64,000 bases of DNA from Alcanivorax sp. DSM 26293 (GCF_900107995.1 NZ_FNUM01000004.1:62001-126000), one strand, 5' to 3'; positions 9,357-17,407 are shown, counted from the stretch's first letter. A program made the numbers and translations. The notes: generated by a model not told the origin, from the sequence alone.

Positions 9357-9385
9357 ATTGGGGGTGCCCCCAATTTCTTTTGTTC
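9357..9385 (+). terminator. Intrinsic terminator of the bicupin gene
   Basis: AATTGGGGG/CCCCCAATT stem at 9357-9376 followed by TCTTTTGTT, six bases after the stop codon. Confidence 0.85.
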
Positions 9386-9830
9386 ACGCGGACCGTCTCA
9401 ATCTTCCAGTCAACCCAAGGCCATCTCTCATATTCATTCCCATCAAAATGAGATTGATGGCACCGGCAATCAATTCGACGCCTTGCACCACATAGAAACC
9501 AGTATCAAAAGCCCCCAGGGATGCCCAATGATCAAGCACTACCGCGCAGGGAATCAGCACCAATATTCCATTGGCGCCAATAAACGGCATTCTCTTCTGC
9601 TTTTGTCGTACCAGCTTTCCGCCTCTGCCTTTAGCCAGAGCGAACCCGCTCGCGCCAGTGAATGCAATGGAAGGAACAAGAATCAACAAGCCTGGCCAGA
9701 CAATGAGGCTTTTCAGGGTTGCGATGGCTTCTCCGTTACCGAAAAGCTCAACGAGAATGGTTGCCGAAAAGAACGTGGCAATGCACAAGAAGGCAATAAT
9801 TGCGGCAAGGCGATGAAGCAGAGACGCCAT
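9384..9830 (-). CDS. Small four-helix membrane protein, function unknown
   Basis: 148 residues from the ATG at 9830, chosen because a GGAGGAAACC ribosome binding site ends just before it; an ATG ten codons upstream lies inside the operator region and lacks such a site. About four hydrophobic segments (residues 6-28, 42-62, 85-105, 117-135) with a basic linker GGKLVRQKQKR. No family was recognised with certainty. The gene is divergent from a MarR regulator across a short region with two copies of an operator-like sequence, so it is probably the regulated target. Confidence 0.7.
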   Translation of the reverse strand: MASLLHRLAAIIAFLCIATFFSATILVELFGNGEAIATLKSLIVWPGLLILVPSIAFTGASGFALAKGRGGKLVRQKQKRMPFIGANGILVLIPCAVVLDHWASLGAFDTGFYVVQGVELIAGAINLILMGMNMRDGLGLTGRLRRSA

Positions 9831-9852
9831 GGTTTCCTCCGGCAGGGAAATT

Positions 9853-9906
9853 GGTAACATGTTGTCATTGTGCTAAAGAGCCACTCAGCTTGTCAACATG
9901 TTGTCA
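9853..9906. promoter_or_regulatory. Two MarR-type operator copies between divergent genes
   Basis: AACATGTTGTCA occurs twice (9856-9867 and 9894-9905), each centred on the palindrome CAACATGTTG or a near form, 38 bases apart. This is the size and symmetry of MarR-family sites and lies between a membrane-protein gene and the marR-like gene, so repression of both genes by the regulator is the natural reading. Confidence 0.65.
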
Positions 9907-9925
9907 ATTTACAGAAGGGACGCCT

Positions 9926-10369
9926 ATGAACGACCCACAGAAAGGCCCGGTGTTCACCGAAATCGTACTTGAAGTCTTCAAGCTGGGCGGGCTGCTTGTC
10001 AGTGAAGGTGACGATATGGGCTCGGAGTATGGCATTACGAGTGCCCGATGGAAGATTCTGGGGGCGCTTTCCCTCGCGGGTGAACCGCAAACCGTGCCGC
10101 AAATAGCCAGAAGCATGGGACTGACACGACAAGCCGTACAACGACTGGTTGATGCCATGCAGCAGGATGAACTTCTGGTTTTCCAGGACAATCCAGGCCA
10201 CAAGCGCGCAAAACTGATAAGCCTGTCGGAGCGTGGGAAAACGGTATATTTAAAGCTGGATGAAAAGCAGTCGGGTTGGGCAACCATATGCTCAAAGGAC
10301 ATGAGTAAGGAAGAACTAGAAACAACACTGTCTGTGCTTAAACGAATCGCTGTCTCTATGGACCGATAA
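9926..10369 (+). CDS. MarR family transcriptional regulator
   Basis: 147 residues from the ATG preceded by AGAAGGGA; a longer open frame upstream runs through the operators and is not protein-like. The winged helix-turn-helix is clear: ARWKILGALSLAGEPQTVPQIARSMGLTRQAVQRLVDAMQQDELLVFQDNPGHKRAKLI cut here into helix pairs and wing, with RAKLISLSERGK as the wing region. MarR proteins are dimeric repressors released by small phenolic or oxidant ligands. The divergent small membrane protein gene and the intervening repeats suggest self- and neighbour-regulation. Confidence 0.88.
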   Translation: MNDPQKGPVFTEIVLEVFKLGGLLVSEGDDMGSEYGITSARWKILGALSLAGEPQTVPQIARSMGLTRQAVQRLVDAMQQDELLVFQDNPGHKRAKLISLSERGKTVYLKLDEKQSGWATICSKDMSKEELETTLSVLKRIAVSMDR

Positions 10370-10413
10370 CGGTCTGACCCGCAGCCAAAACAGGAAAGCC
10401 AACATTGAGACCA

Positions 10414-10451
10414 GGTCTTGCCTTTTGCCACCTGAAGCACGGGGCAAGACC
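10414..10451. repeat. 9-bp inverted repeat downstream of the MarR gene
   Basis: GGTCTTGCC and GGCAAGACC flank a 20-base loop. It lies between the MarR gene and the end of the SIR2 gene, where two convergent transcripts meet, but lacks a T-run on either side, so a terminator role is uncertain. Confidence 0.4.
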
Positions 10452-10504
10452 TCGGATCCCGACCCCGGATCCTCTAGTGTTCCTAGTACTACAACAGCGC
10501 GTTG

Positions 10505-11324
10505 TTAAAGCGTGGCAGTTTTTCCGTACGCCTCATGCAACAACTCCCGGAGAAACGATGAAGTTGCCTCTTTGGGATCGTCCGATTCCGCAACAATGGG
10601 AGTGCCCCCCCCTCGCCCTCAACAACTCTTCCTGGACGACATTTGGCCTTGTGAGAAAAATGTAAGATTTCGGACGCCCTTTACCATTTGTTGATTGTGA
10701 CCACTGCTTTTGCAGCTTATGCAATAAGTACCGGATGTTTATGTCAGATAGACTGTATCCGAGAAATAACACTGTTTTCCCGAGTACGTCGCTGCGTAGC
10801 TTGATGTCCAAAGGTGATTCAAAATCCAGTCGGTCAAAGTAACTAGATTCAGTCAGCACGATAGATTCGTCATTGTCGAAATCGCCATGGAATTTCACTA
10901 TCTGTGGCAAGGAATCATGTGCTGCAGCGAGATCCGCAACGCTTGCAACCTTGCAATAGTTTTTACCCCACAGCTCGAATGACTTCTCAATCCAGCGGTC
11001 ATAGTTCGTTGTATAAATCGTTGGAAAATCCAGCCCGACAATGGTCTTGTGTATTTCAGATCCTTCGAGATCGACATCATTTGAGTGCCAAGTGGTATCC
11101 ATCCAACTTCTTAGCGGCCCCAAGCTTCCCTTCTTCTGATAGTAGAATTCAGCTAATGCCAGATAATCTCCACAACTATGGAAAACTTCAGCATCGAACC
11201 CCATCTCACTAGCAAGTTTGTCGATCAGACTTCCAAATGAAGGCAAACCAAGATTCATTGAGAGACCGGCACCCGCAAACAAAACGGCTTTCTTTGACCT
11301 GATAGCAGCCGCTAATTCCTGCAT
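10505..11324 (-). CDS. SIR2-like NAD-degrading effector candidate (frameshifted near C-terminus)
   Basis: A SIR2-domain protein of the type used as a suicidal NADase in phage defence. Visible motifs: GAGLSM (about residues 18-23, nucleotide loop), TTNYD with N107, KFHGDFD with H146 as the catalytic pair, and FLGYSLSDINIRYLL, typical of SIR2_2 proteins. As written, the frame runs to 10533 (263 residues) with an unnatural tail. Removing one base from the run of eight C at 10605-10612 restores a normal C-terminus (IVAESDDPKEA, then SSFLRELL) ending at a stop at 10505-10507, 272 residues in all. Its ATG abuts the stop of the HAM1 gene with no gap, implying translational coupling and a joint function. 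Confidence 0.8.
10605..10612. other. Run of eight C with apparent +1 frameshift in the SIR2 gene
   Basis: Seven bases would keep the SIR2 frame through a normal C-terminus; eight send it into a short unrelated tail stopping at 10533. It may be a sequencing error, a decay mutation, or a slippable on/off tract. Confidence 0.65.
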
Positions 11325-11884
11325 CTAAACCATACCTCGCTTTTTCAAAAACTCAGAAAATTGGTCCAAAGCCCGCCTTCTCATTGAGATTTCGTGCTTC
11401 TGATCGCCCATTTCCGCGAAGGTCGATGAATAGCCATCTGGAACAAACACACAATCCCACTGAAACGATCTATCACCACGCGGTTTAGGAGCCACAGTCC
11501 CTCGAATCGAGCCTTCAAAGAAAAAAACTGTTGGCCATCAATAAATCCAATAACCGTTTTGGCTTCCAGCGTGTTTTTTGAGTCTACTCCAAAGATTTCA
11601 CAAAATTTGTCCGCCTGGAGGTTATCCCAGAAAATTTGAGTCAAACCACCTGGTAAGCCGTTCATATAATTGATGTATAGACCCGTATGCTCGACAAAAA
11701 GCGGGCGACCAACTTGCTTGAAGGCCTTAATCGCCTTGTCCTTGACCAAACGCTTGGAGTCTTCGGTCTGCAATTCCTCAACTTTACTAGATATTGGAAC
11801 AACGGATACTCCAGCATCTTTGAGGATTACTCTAGCCTCGGCGACTTTGAATTGGTTCTGTGAGAGAAAGCGAATTTCAAGCAT
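11325..11884 (-). CDS. HAM1/ITPase-like nucleotide-binding protein (frameshifted, catalytic Asp replaced)
   Basis: The HAM1/RdgB fold handles inosine and xanthosine triphosphates. Here the N-terminus shows the family motif LSQNQFK (T/SxNxxK) and VEHTGLYI followed by LPGGLTQIFW, equivalent to VEDT and GLPGPYIKWF of ITPases; the usual catalytic Asp is His66. As written the frame stops at 11381 after an unrelated tail; adding one base to the run of seven A at 11521-11527 restores FFEGSIRGTVAPKPRG, QWDCVFVPDGYSSTFAEMG and a stop at 11325-11327, about 186 residues. That stop directly abuts the SIR2 start codon. A ligand-sensing rather than hydrolytic role is inferred from the altered residue and the SIR2 partner. 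Confidence 0.78.
11521..11527. other. Run of seven A with apparent -1 frameshift in the HAM1 gene
   Basis: Eight bases would join the N-terminal HAM1 half to its conserved C-terminal half; seven divert the frame to a stop at 11381. The conserved C-terminal sequence remains intact in the other frame, so the loss is recent or reversible. Confidence 0.7.
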
Positions 11885-11938
11885 AGTTTGCTCTGTTATC
11901 TGTGGGGAGCACTTTAATGCCCAAAGCAGCGCGCAGCA

Positions 11939-12910
11939 TTAGCTGTCCGCTGCCTCTGCCTCTGCCTCTGCCTCTGCCTGTTTATTTTGTACATTCGCAA
12001 TACCAAACGGTATATGCACCATTGGTATATCACCAGCCTTTGATTCCAAATGACTTTTTTGGTCATCAAAGAACATGTGTGGCTTTAATTTTGATAAGAT
12101 CCTATCTTTCTCCATCCCACCAAGGAAAAACATCTCATTGGCGCTGACACCCCAGTCCTCCAGGGTTGTAATGACGCGCTCATGAGCTGGTGCATTTCTA
12201 GCTGTTACGATAGCAGTAGTTAGCGCTCTTTTATAATTTCTATCTTTTTCAATTTCACGATCTTCTAGCTTTTGAAGGAAAGATAGTTTTTTGAAAAGAT
12301 CTGCCAGCGGTCCAGGCTTGTGAGGTGTTTCAGAATTTGCGACCTCATATGCATGAAACTCAGGAAGGTCTCCACCCTTGAATATTGCCTCTGCTTCGTC
12401 ATCAGCAATAACACCGTCAAAGTCAAATGCAATTCTTAGTTCGTCATTCTCGTCATCACTGACTGTTTTGCTAGGCAAAACCACCCCACCAGGATACCCA
12501 GCATCAATTGCATTTTGAACGTCCTCTTCATTTGCAGAAAGAAAGAGAGATGCGTTAAATGCAGGAATATATTCAAAAGGCGACTTTCCTTCCATGAAGG
12601 CTGCACGAGATATATCAAGATCATAATGTTTAATTGATCTAAAAACTCTTTTTCCTGTCGCGGCTGAATTTCTTGACAATAAAACAACCTCTACCGGCAG
12701 CTTCTCAGGAAACCTATGATTAATTTTCAAAAATCTTTTAATAAAAGGAAACGCAACGCCTTTCTCAAGAACCTTATCTAAATTTTCTTCTTGAAACTTT
12801 TTGTAGGCTTTCGGCCCTTTTTCAATAAAAACCGAATGTGACTCAGATAAATCAAATAGAGCGCTCGATGAAACTGCTACAACCAACTTCCTTTCAATTG
12901 GATATGGCAT
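11939..12910 (-). CDS. NT5C1-type cytosolic 5'-nucleotidase
   Basis: 323 residues, matching the cytosolic 5'-nucleotidase I family: VVAVSSSALFDL at the start, KGVAFPFIKRFLKIN, VVLLSRNSAATGKRVF, DISRAAFMEGKSP, and the catalytic aspartate motif AFDFDGVIADDE. A second HAD-like part follows with IVTARNAPAHERV and MFFDDQKSH. Known members dephosphorylate AMP/IMP or deoxynucleoside monophosphates. It lies 54 bases upstream of the HAM1-SIR2 pair on the same strand, so it probably sets or answers a nucleotide signal. The C-terminal tail is a low-complexity AEAEAEAE run coded by a hexanucleotide repeat. Base composition is AT-rich compared with the flanking genes. Confidence 0.85.
   Translation of the reverse strand: MPYPIERKLVVAVSSSALFDLSESHSVFIEKGPKAYKKFQEENLDKVLEKGVAFPFIKRFLKINHRFPEKLPVEVVLLSRNSAATGKRVFRSIKHYDLDISRAAFMEGKSPFEYIPAFNASLFLSANEEDVQNAIDAGYPGGVVLPSKTVSDDENDELRIAFDFDGVIADDEAEAIFKGGDLPEFHAYEVANSETPHKPGPLADLFKKLSFLQKLEDREIEKDRNYKRALTTAIVTARNAPAHERVITTLEDWGVSANEMFFLGGMEKDRILSKLKPHMFFDDQKSHLESKAGDIPMVHIPFGIANVQNKQAEAEAEAEAADS
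11951..11979. repeat. Hexanucleotide tandem repeat (TGCCTC)x4 plus partial
   Basis: Four perfect units and a partial fifth sit at the 3' end of the nucleotidase gene and encode an Ala-Glu repeat. Copy changes would lengthen or shorten the tail without shifting frame. Confidence 0.85.
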
Positions 12911-12996
12911 ATAGCCCCCTTAAACATTGACGCCAAGATTTGCTGACATTATAGAGCTGCGAAGCGGTAAAAATTTTTTCCGACAAAAGCGCATTG

Positions 12997-13824
12997 TTAG
13001 CCATTACTAGAGCTTTTCAGCCAGCCCACAATGTCTTGGTAATCCTTTAGCGACATGTGCCACTCTGTTGTGTTTTGTGCAGTTACAAACTTTTTTGTGT
13101 CACGCGTGAAATAGGAGGTTGTAGCAATGACAGACTTATTGGCGCCCTCTTGGAGCTGAACGCCATACAATGCACGTGCAACTTCCACGCTGACTGGGTT
13201 TTTCTTAGCGTAGTGCTTGCATTCGATGAGGTACTTAACTGGTATTCCAAGGTCATTACGCAGTGCTATTATGTCGCGGCCACCATCTCTCGTTTTTTTG
13301 GTAAGCTCAACGGAAAATCCTTGCTTACTGAAGATATGAGCAATCAACTCCTCGAACTTTCTTGAGGCTATGCTATAAATTAAATCTGGAGATCGGGCTA
13401 GCTCAGCCAGTAGGAGATCGACACTGGTTTCTAGGTTGGTGATTATTATCTTTTTTTCAGGAAGATACAGCTCAAATTCTTCATCAAAAGAATAGATCTC
13501 TTCTTGAAAAGAAAAGTCCAAGTCTTTAAATCCTTCGATTAGTTGACCACCCTCGACTTCATTTTCGCTGTAGTTCAATGCACCGACTGGGTATTCCCAA
13601 GCACTATGGCGAATCAACACGTTATTACCACATTTTGGACACTCGCATTCGAGCTCTCCCTCATAACCAACCTCAGGCCCCATTCCTCGTTCCTCGGAGC
13701 TAACCGCATCCATACAAATGTCCGAACCATCAATAGCGAGCTCGTTGGAGCATTTTTGACATTCGATGATTGCAGTGCCGCTAAGGTTCAAATCTAGACT
13801 CCTGATGGCTAACAGTTTAGTCAA
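12997..13824 (-). CDS. Mrr-type PD-(D/E)XK restriction endonuclease with N-terminal zinc ribbon
   Basis: 275 residues. The N-terminus has CxxC pairs (C22/C25 and C62/C65) forming a likely zinc ribbon. From about residue 155 comes a Mrr catalytic domain: KFEELIAHIFSKQGF, then GGRDIIA with D184 and YLIECKHYAK with E201 and K203, the D...ExK nuclease core, followed by VEVARALYGVQ. Proteins of this family cut modified or foreign DNA or act as toxic effectors. It is the most upstream gene of the minus-strand accessory block, 86 bases before the nucleotidase; co-transcription is possible but not proven. Confidence 0.85.
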   Translation of the reverse strand: MTKLLAIRSLDLNLSGTAIIECQKCSNELAIDGSDICMDAVSSEERGMGPEVGYEGELECECPKCGNNVLIRHSAWEYPVGALNYSENEVEGGQLIEGFKDLDFSFQEEIYSFDEEFELYLPEKKIIITNLETSVDLLLAELARSPDLIYSIASRKFEELIAHIFSKQGFSVELTKKTRDGGRDIIALRNDLGIPVKYLIECKHYAKKNPVSVEVARALYGVQLQEGANKSVIATTSYFTRDTKKFVTAQNTTEWHMSLKDYQDIVGWLKSSSNG

Positions 13825-14049
13825 TTGCAGATGCGATATATCACTTTGCTGTATATCTCCGATCTAGCCTGGCCCAAGAACCCCAAAAAATTGACTACCA
13901 ATCAGTGACTTGCCCTACAAGCAGAAATCACTCTCAACAGACTTTTCTTGCATCCGCTTTTCGGAAAAACAACCTTATCTCAGCTACTTACAAATTTCTG
14001 TAAGCCATATCCTACAAATTCAACGTGCGCGCGGGTGAAAAACGGGACC
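13825..14049. other. Intergenic upstream of the nuclease gene
   Basis: AT-rich sequence that must contain the promoter of the accessory block. No att-like repeat, integrase remnant or small gene was recognised. Confidence 0.4.
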
Positions 14050-14078
14050 TTATCCCCGGCCCGCAAGGCCGGGGATAA
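14050..14078 (-). terminator. Intrinsic terminator of the metal efflux operon
   Basis: Twelve-base perfect stem TTATCCCCGGCC/GGCCGGGGATAA with a five-base loop, four bases beyond the pump stop codon and followed on the minus strand by CCCGTTTTTC. Confidence 0.85.
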
Positions 14079-14082
14079 CGGC

Positions 14083-17000
14083 TTATCGCTGTAATTCCCC
14101 CACCTTCTCCTTCGAAAACACCCCATAAAGACTCGGCAACACCAACAACGTCAACGCCGTGGCCGACACCAGGCCGCCGACAATGACCACCGCCAATGGC
14201 CGCTGCACTTCACTGCCCACGCCCGTCGCCAACAACATGGGAATCAGCCCCAACATGGAGGTAAGCGCCGTCATCAATACCGGGCGTAGCCGCGAGACGG
14301 CACCTTCGAAGATCGCCGTCTCCAGCGCTTCGCCATCGCGCAGGCGATGATTGATGGCTTCCACCATCACCACCCCATTCAACACCGCTACCCCAAACAA
14401 AGTAATAAAGCCCACCGAACTGGGCACGGACAGGTACTGGCCGCTGATTGCCAGCGCGAGGATGCCGCCGATGAGGGCCAGGGGCACGTTGACCAGGATC
14501 AGGGCGGCCTGGGCCACGGAGCCGAAGGCGAAGTAGAGCAACAGGGCGATCAGGCCCACAGCCACGGGCACCACCATGGCCAGGCGTTGCTGGGCACGCT
14601 GCTGGTTTTCGTACTGGCCGCCGATATCCACGCTGTAGCCGGCGGGCAGGTCCACGTCAGTATCGATGGCGCTTTGAATGTCGGCTACCACGGAGCCCAT
14701 ATCGCGACCGGCCACGTTGGCCTGGATGACTACGCGGCGTTGCACGTCGTCGCGGCTGATCTGCGGCGGGCCGGACACCAGGGATACATCCGCCACCTCC
14801 ATGAGGCGCACCCAGGCACCGTCGGCGGCTTTCAGGCGCAGGTTGCGGATGGCCTCGGCGTTGTTGCGGGCGCTTTGTTCCAGGCGCACATAGATGTCGT
14901 AGCGTTCGTTGCCGTTGATCACCTGCCCGGCGCTGCCGCCACCGAGGCCATTGCTGACCAGATCCATGACCTGATTGACGCTAAGGCCATAGCGGCTGAG
15001 GGCGTTACGATCCGGGGTGACCACCAGTTGGGCTTCCCCGGCTATCTGTTCCAGTTGCACGTCGGTGGCACCGTCCACGGCTTTCACGACCTGGGTGATG
15101 GCTTCGCCTTTTTCCTGAAGCACGGCCAGGTCCGGGCCGAACAGCTTGATGGCCAGCTGGGCTTTGACGCCGGAGAGCAGTTCGTCCACGCGCATGGCGA
15201 TGGGCTGGGAAAAGTTGAGCAACAGGCCCGGATGCACGTCGAGCTTTTGCTGAATTTTTTCCTGCAACTCGAGACGACTGCTGGCGCTTTCCCATTCACT
15301 CACCGGCTTGAGGCCGATGTAGATTTCCACGTTGCTCACCGGCTCCGGATCGCCGCCGATTTCCGCGCGCCCTACCCGGCTGAGTGCATAGGTGACTTCC
15401 GGGAAGGTCATGATTTCCTGTTCCAGTTTTTCGCCCACGGCTAACGCGGTATCGAGGCTGGAGGACGGCGCCAGGGTCACGCGCAGGGCCAGGGTGCCTT
15501 CTTCCAGTACCGGCACGAACTCGGTGCCGATAAAAGGCGTGGTGGCCAGCGCCAGGGCGAACAGCCCTACCGCGCCGCCGATGACCATTTTGCGCGCCTG
15601 CATGGCCCTGGCCAGCACGGCGCGGTAGCGGGCTTCCAGCCACTGCATCAGCCGGTTGGGTTTGTCTTCCACGCCGTGGCGGAACAGGAAGCCCGCCAGG
15701 GCCGGCACCACGATCAACGCCACCAGCACGGCGGCGGCCATGGCGAGCATGATGCTGATAGCCATGGGCACGAACATTTTCGCTTCCACCCCTTCGAAGG
15801 CGAACAGGGGCATGAACACCACCAGAATAATGCTGGCGGCGAAGAACACCGGGCGGGCCACTTCCTGGGCGGCGTCCTTCACGCGCAGGGCGATGCCGCC
15901 CGGTTGGTCGTGGCTGCCCTCTACCCGGCTCAGGTGCTTGAAGATGTTTTCCACCATCACCACGGAGCCATCCACCAGCATGCCGATGGCCACGGCCAGG
16001 CCGCCCAGGGACATGAGGTTGGCGGACATGTCCAGGCTGGCCATGACCAGTAGCGCCAGGCCAATGGACAGAGGAATGGACAACAGCACCAGGGCGGTGG
16101 CGCGGAGATTCATGAGGAACAGCGCCAGCACGATGACGATAAACACAAAGGCCAGCAGCAAGGCGGTGACCACAGTGCCCACGGCTTTTTCCACCAGATC
16201 GGCCTGGTCGTAGAACACCTGGAATTCCACCCCGTCGGGCAGGGCCTGGCGGATGCGCGCTTCGCGATCCTTGATGCCATCGATGGTGGCCTTGGTGTTG
16301 GCCCCCATGCGCTTGAGCACGATGCCCGCCACCACTTCGCCCAACGCTTCCGGTTCGCCGTTGGCAGCGCGGCGGGTCATGGTGAGCGCGCCCTGACGGA
16401 TCTCGCCGCCGAATTTCACCTTTGCCACGTCACTGACGCGCACCTGGGTGCCGTCCACTTCCTTGAGGGGAATGGCAGCAATGTCGCCGAGCCCCTGCTC
16501 GCCGCTGCCCACCCAGCCCATGCCGCGGATGACCAGTTGTTCGGCCCCGCGATCCAGATACCAGCCGCCGGCGTTGCGGTTGTTGGCGGCGATGGCGTCC
16601 ATGACCTGTTGCAGGGTCAGGTCGTAGGCCAGCAGGCGGGTGGGATTCACGTTCACCTGATACTGGCGCACGTCACCGCCGTAGCTGAGCACATCGGTGA
16701 CGCCGCCCACCGGCATCAGCAACAGCTTCACCACCCAGTCGTTAAGACTGCGCAGTTGCATGGCATCCACCCCGGAGCCGGGTTGGGCGGTGAGCAGGTA
16801 TTGATAGACCTGACCAAGCCCGGAGGTGTTGGGGCCCATTTCCGGGGTGCCCACGCCTTCGGGAATATCTTCCCGCGCCGCCTGCAGCCTTTCGAACACC
16901 AGCTGGCGGGCGAAGTAGATATCGGTGCCTTCCTCGAACACCACGGTGACGATGGACAGGCCGGTCTTGGAAATGGAGCGCACCTCGTCCACCTGGGGCA

Positions 17001-17226
17001 ACGCGTACATCACCGCCTCGATGGGGTAGGTGATCAGCTGCTCCACTTCTTCCGCGGCCAGGCCTTCCGCTTCGGTGTTCACCTGTACCTGCACATTGGT
17101 AACGTCCGGGAAGGCATCCAGTTTCAGGTTGGGGAGTTGCCTGCCGATCACGCCGATGGTGATGACCAGTAACAGCAATACAATGAGGCGGCTGTTTACC
17201 GCCCAGTCGATTAGTTTGTTGAACAT
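14083..17226 (-). CDS. CusA/CzcA-family heavy-metal RND efflux permease
   Basis: 1047 residues from the ATG at 17226, which follows an AGGAG site; the frame is open 52 codons further but through a palindromic repeat. The sequence is that of an HME-RND pump: KLDAFPDVTNVQVQVNT, EVEQLITYPIE, MRVDELLSGVKAQLAIKLFG. It exports metal cations from the periplasm or cytoplasm through adaptor and channel. The TM4 proton-relay segment reads AVAIGMLVDGSVVMVEN: the second Asp and the Glu are present, but the first Asp of the Zn/Co/Cd (DFG) subgroup is Ala, so metal choice is uncertain. Last gene of the operon, followed by a strong terminator. Confidence 0.88.
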   Translation of the reverse strand: MFNKLIDWAVNSRLIVLLLLVITIGVIGRQLPNLKLDAFPDVTNVQVQVNTEAEGLAAEEVEQLITYPIEAVMYALPQVDEVRSISKTGLSIVTVVFEEGTDIYFARQLVFERLQAAREDIPEGVGTPEMGPNTSGLGQVYQYLLTAQPGSGVDAMQLRSLNDWVVKLLLMPVGGVTDVLSYGGDVRQYQVNVNPTRLLAYDLTLQQVMDAIAANNRNAGGWYLDRGAEQLVIRGMGWVGSGEQGLGDIAAIPLKEVDGTQVRVSDVAKVKFGGEIRQGALTMTRRAANGEPEALGEVVAGIVLKRMGANTKATIDGIKDREARIRQALPDGVEFQVFYDQADLVEKAVGTVVTALLLAFVFIVIVLALFLMNLRATALVLLSIPLSIGLALLVMASLDMSANLMSLGGLAVAIGMLVDGSVVMVENIFKHLSRVEGSHDQPGGIALRVKDAAQEVARPVFFAASIILVVFMPLFAFEGVEAKMFVPMAISIMLAMAAAVLVALIVVPALAGFLFRHGVEDKPNRLMQWLEARYRAVLARAMQARKMVIGGAVGLFALALATTPFIGTEFVPVLEEGTLALRVTLAPSSSLDTALAVGEKLEQEIMTFPEVTYALSRVGRAEIGGDPEPVSNVEIYIGLKPVSEWESASSRLELQEKIQQKLDVHPGLLLNFSQPIAMRVDELLSGVKAQLAIKLFGPDLAVLQEKGEAITQVVKAVDGATDVQLEQIAGEAQLVVTPDRNALSRYGLSVNQVMDLVSNGLGGGSAGQVINGNERYDIYVRLEQSARNNAEAIRNLRLKAADGAWVRLMEVADVSLVSGPPQISRDDVQRRVVIQANVAGRDMGSVVADIQSAIDTDVDLPAGYSVDIGGQYENQQRAQQRLAMVVPVAVGLIALLLYFAFGSVAQAALILVNVPLALIGGILALAISGQYLSVPSSVGFITLFGVAVLNGVVMVEAINHRLRDGEALETAIFEGAVSRLRPVLMTALTSMLGLIPMLLATGVGSEVQRPLAVVIVGGLVSATALTLLVLPSLYGVFSKEKVGELQR

Positions 17227-17338
17227 GGTGGTCTCCTGGACCTGCCGGTGTTTTTTGCTGCGGCGCTTCTGGATGTGAAGACTGGGGAGCAACGCTGGAT
17301 CATTGATCTGCGTTTGGAGCCTCTCACCCTCTCCCTGT

Positions 17339-17361
17339 CCCTCTCCCCTCAAGGGAGAGGG
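17339..17361. repeat. CCCTCTCCC/GGGAGAGGG palindrome between pump and adaptor genes
   Basis: Nine-base stem with loop CTCAA, embedded in a longer CTCTCCCT-rich tract. The pattern is a known intergenic repeat type in GC-rich proteobacteria and may act as an mRNA processing or attenuation point between adaptor and pump. Confidence 0.6.
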
Positions 17362-17407
17362 GACCTTCCAGAGAGGCCGCACATGGCATCATCACCGGTG
17401 TATTAAA

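Noticed and set aside
10370-14049. Att-like direct repeats flanking the defence-like block
   Set aside because: No convincing direct repeat was found by eye at the two edges; only a local inverted repeat at 10414-10451.
14083-17382. Longer start for the metal pump at 17382
   Set aside because: The extra codons run through a CCCTCTCCC palindrome; the start at 17226 has an AGGAG site and the normal RND N-terminus.
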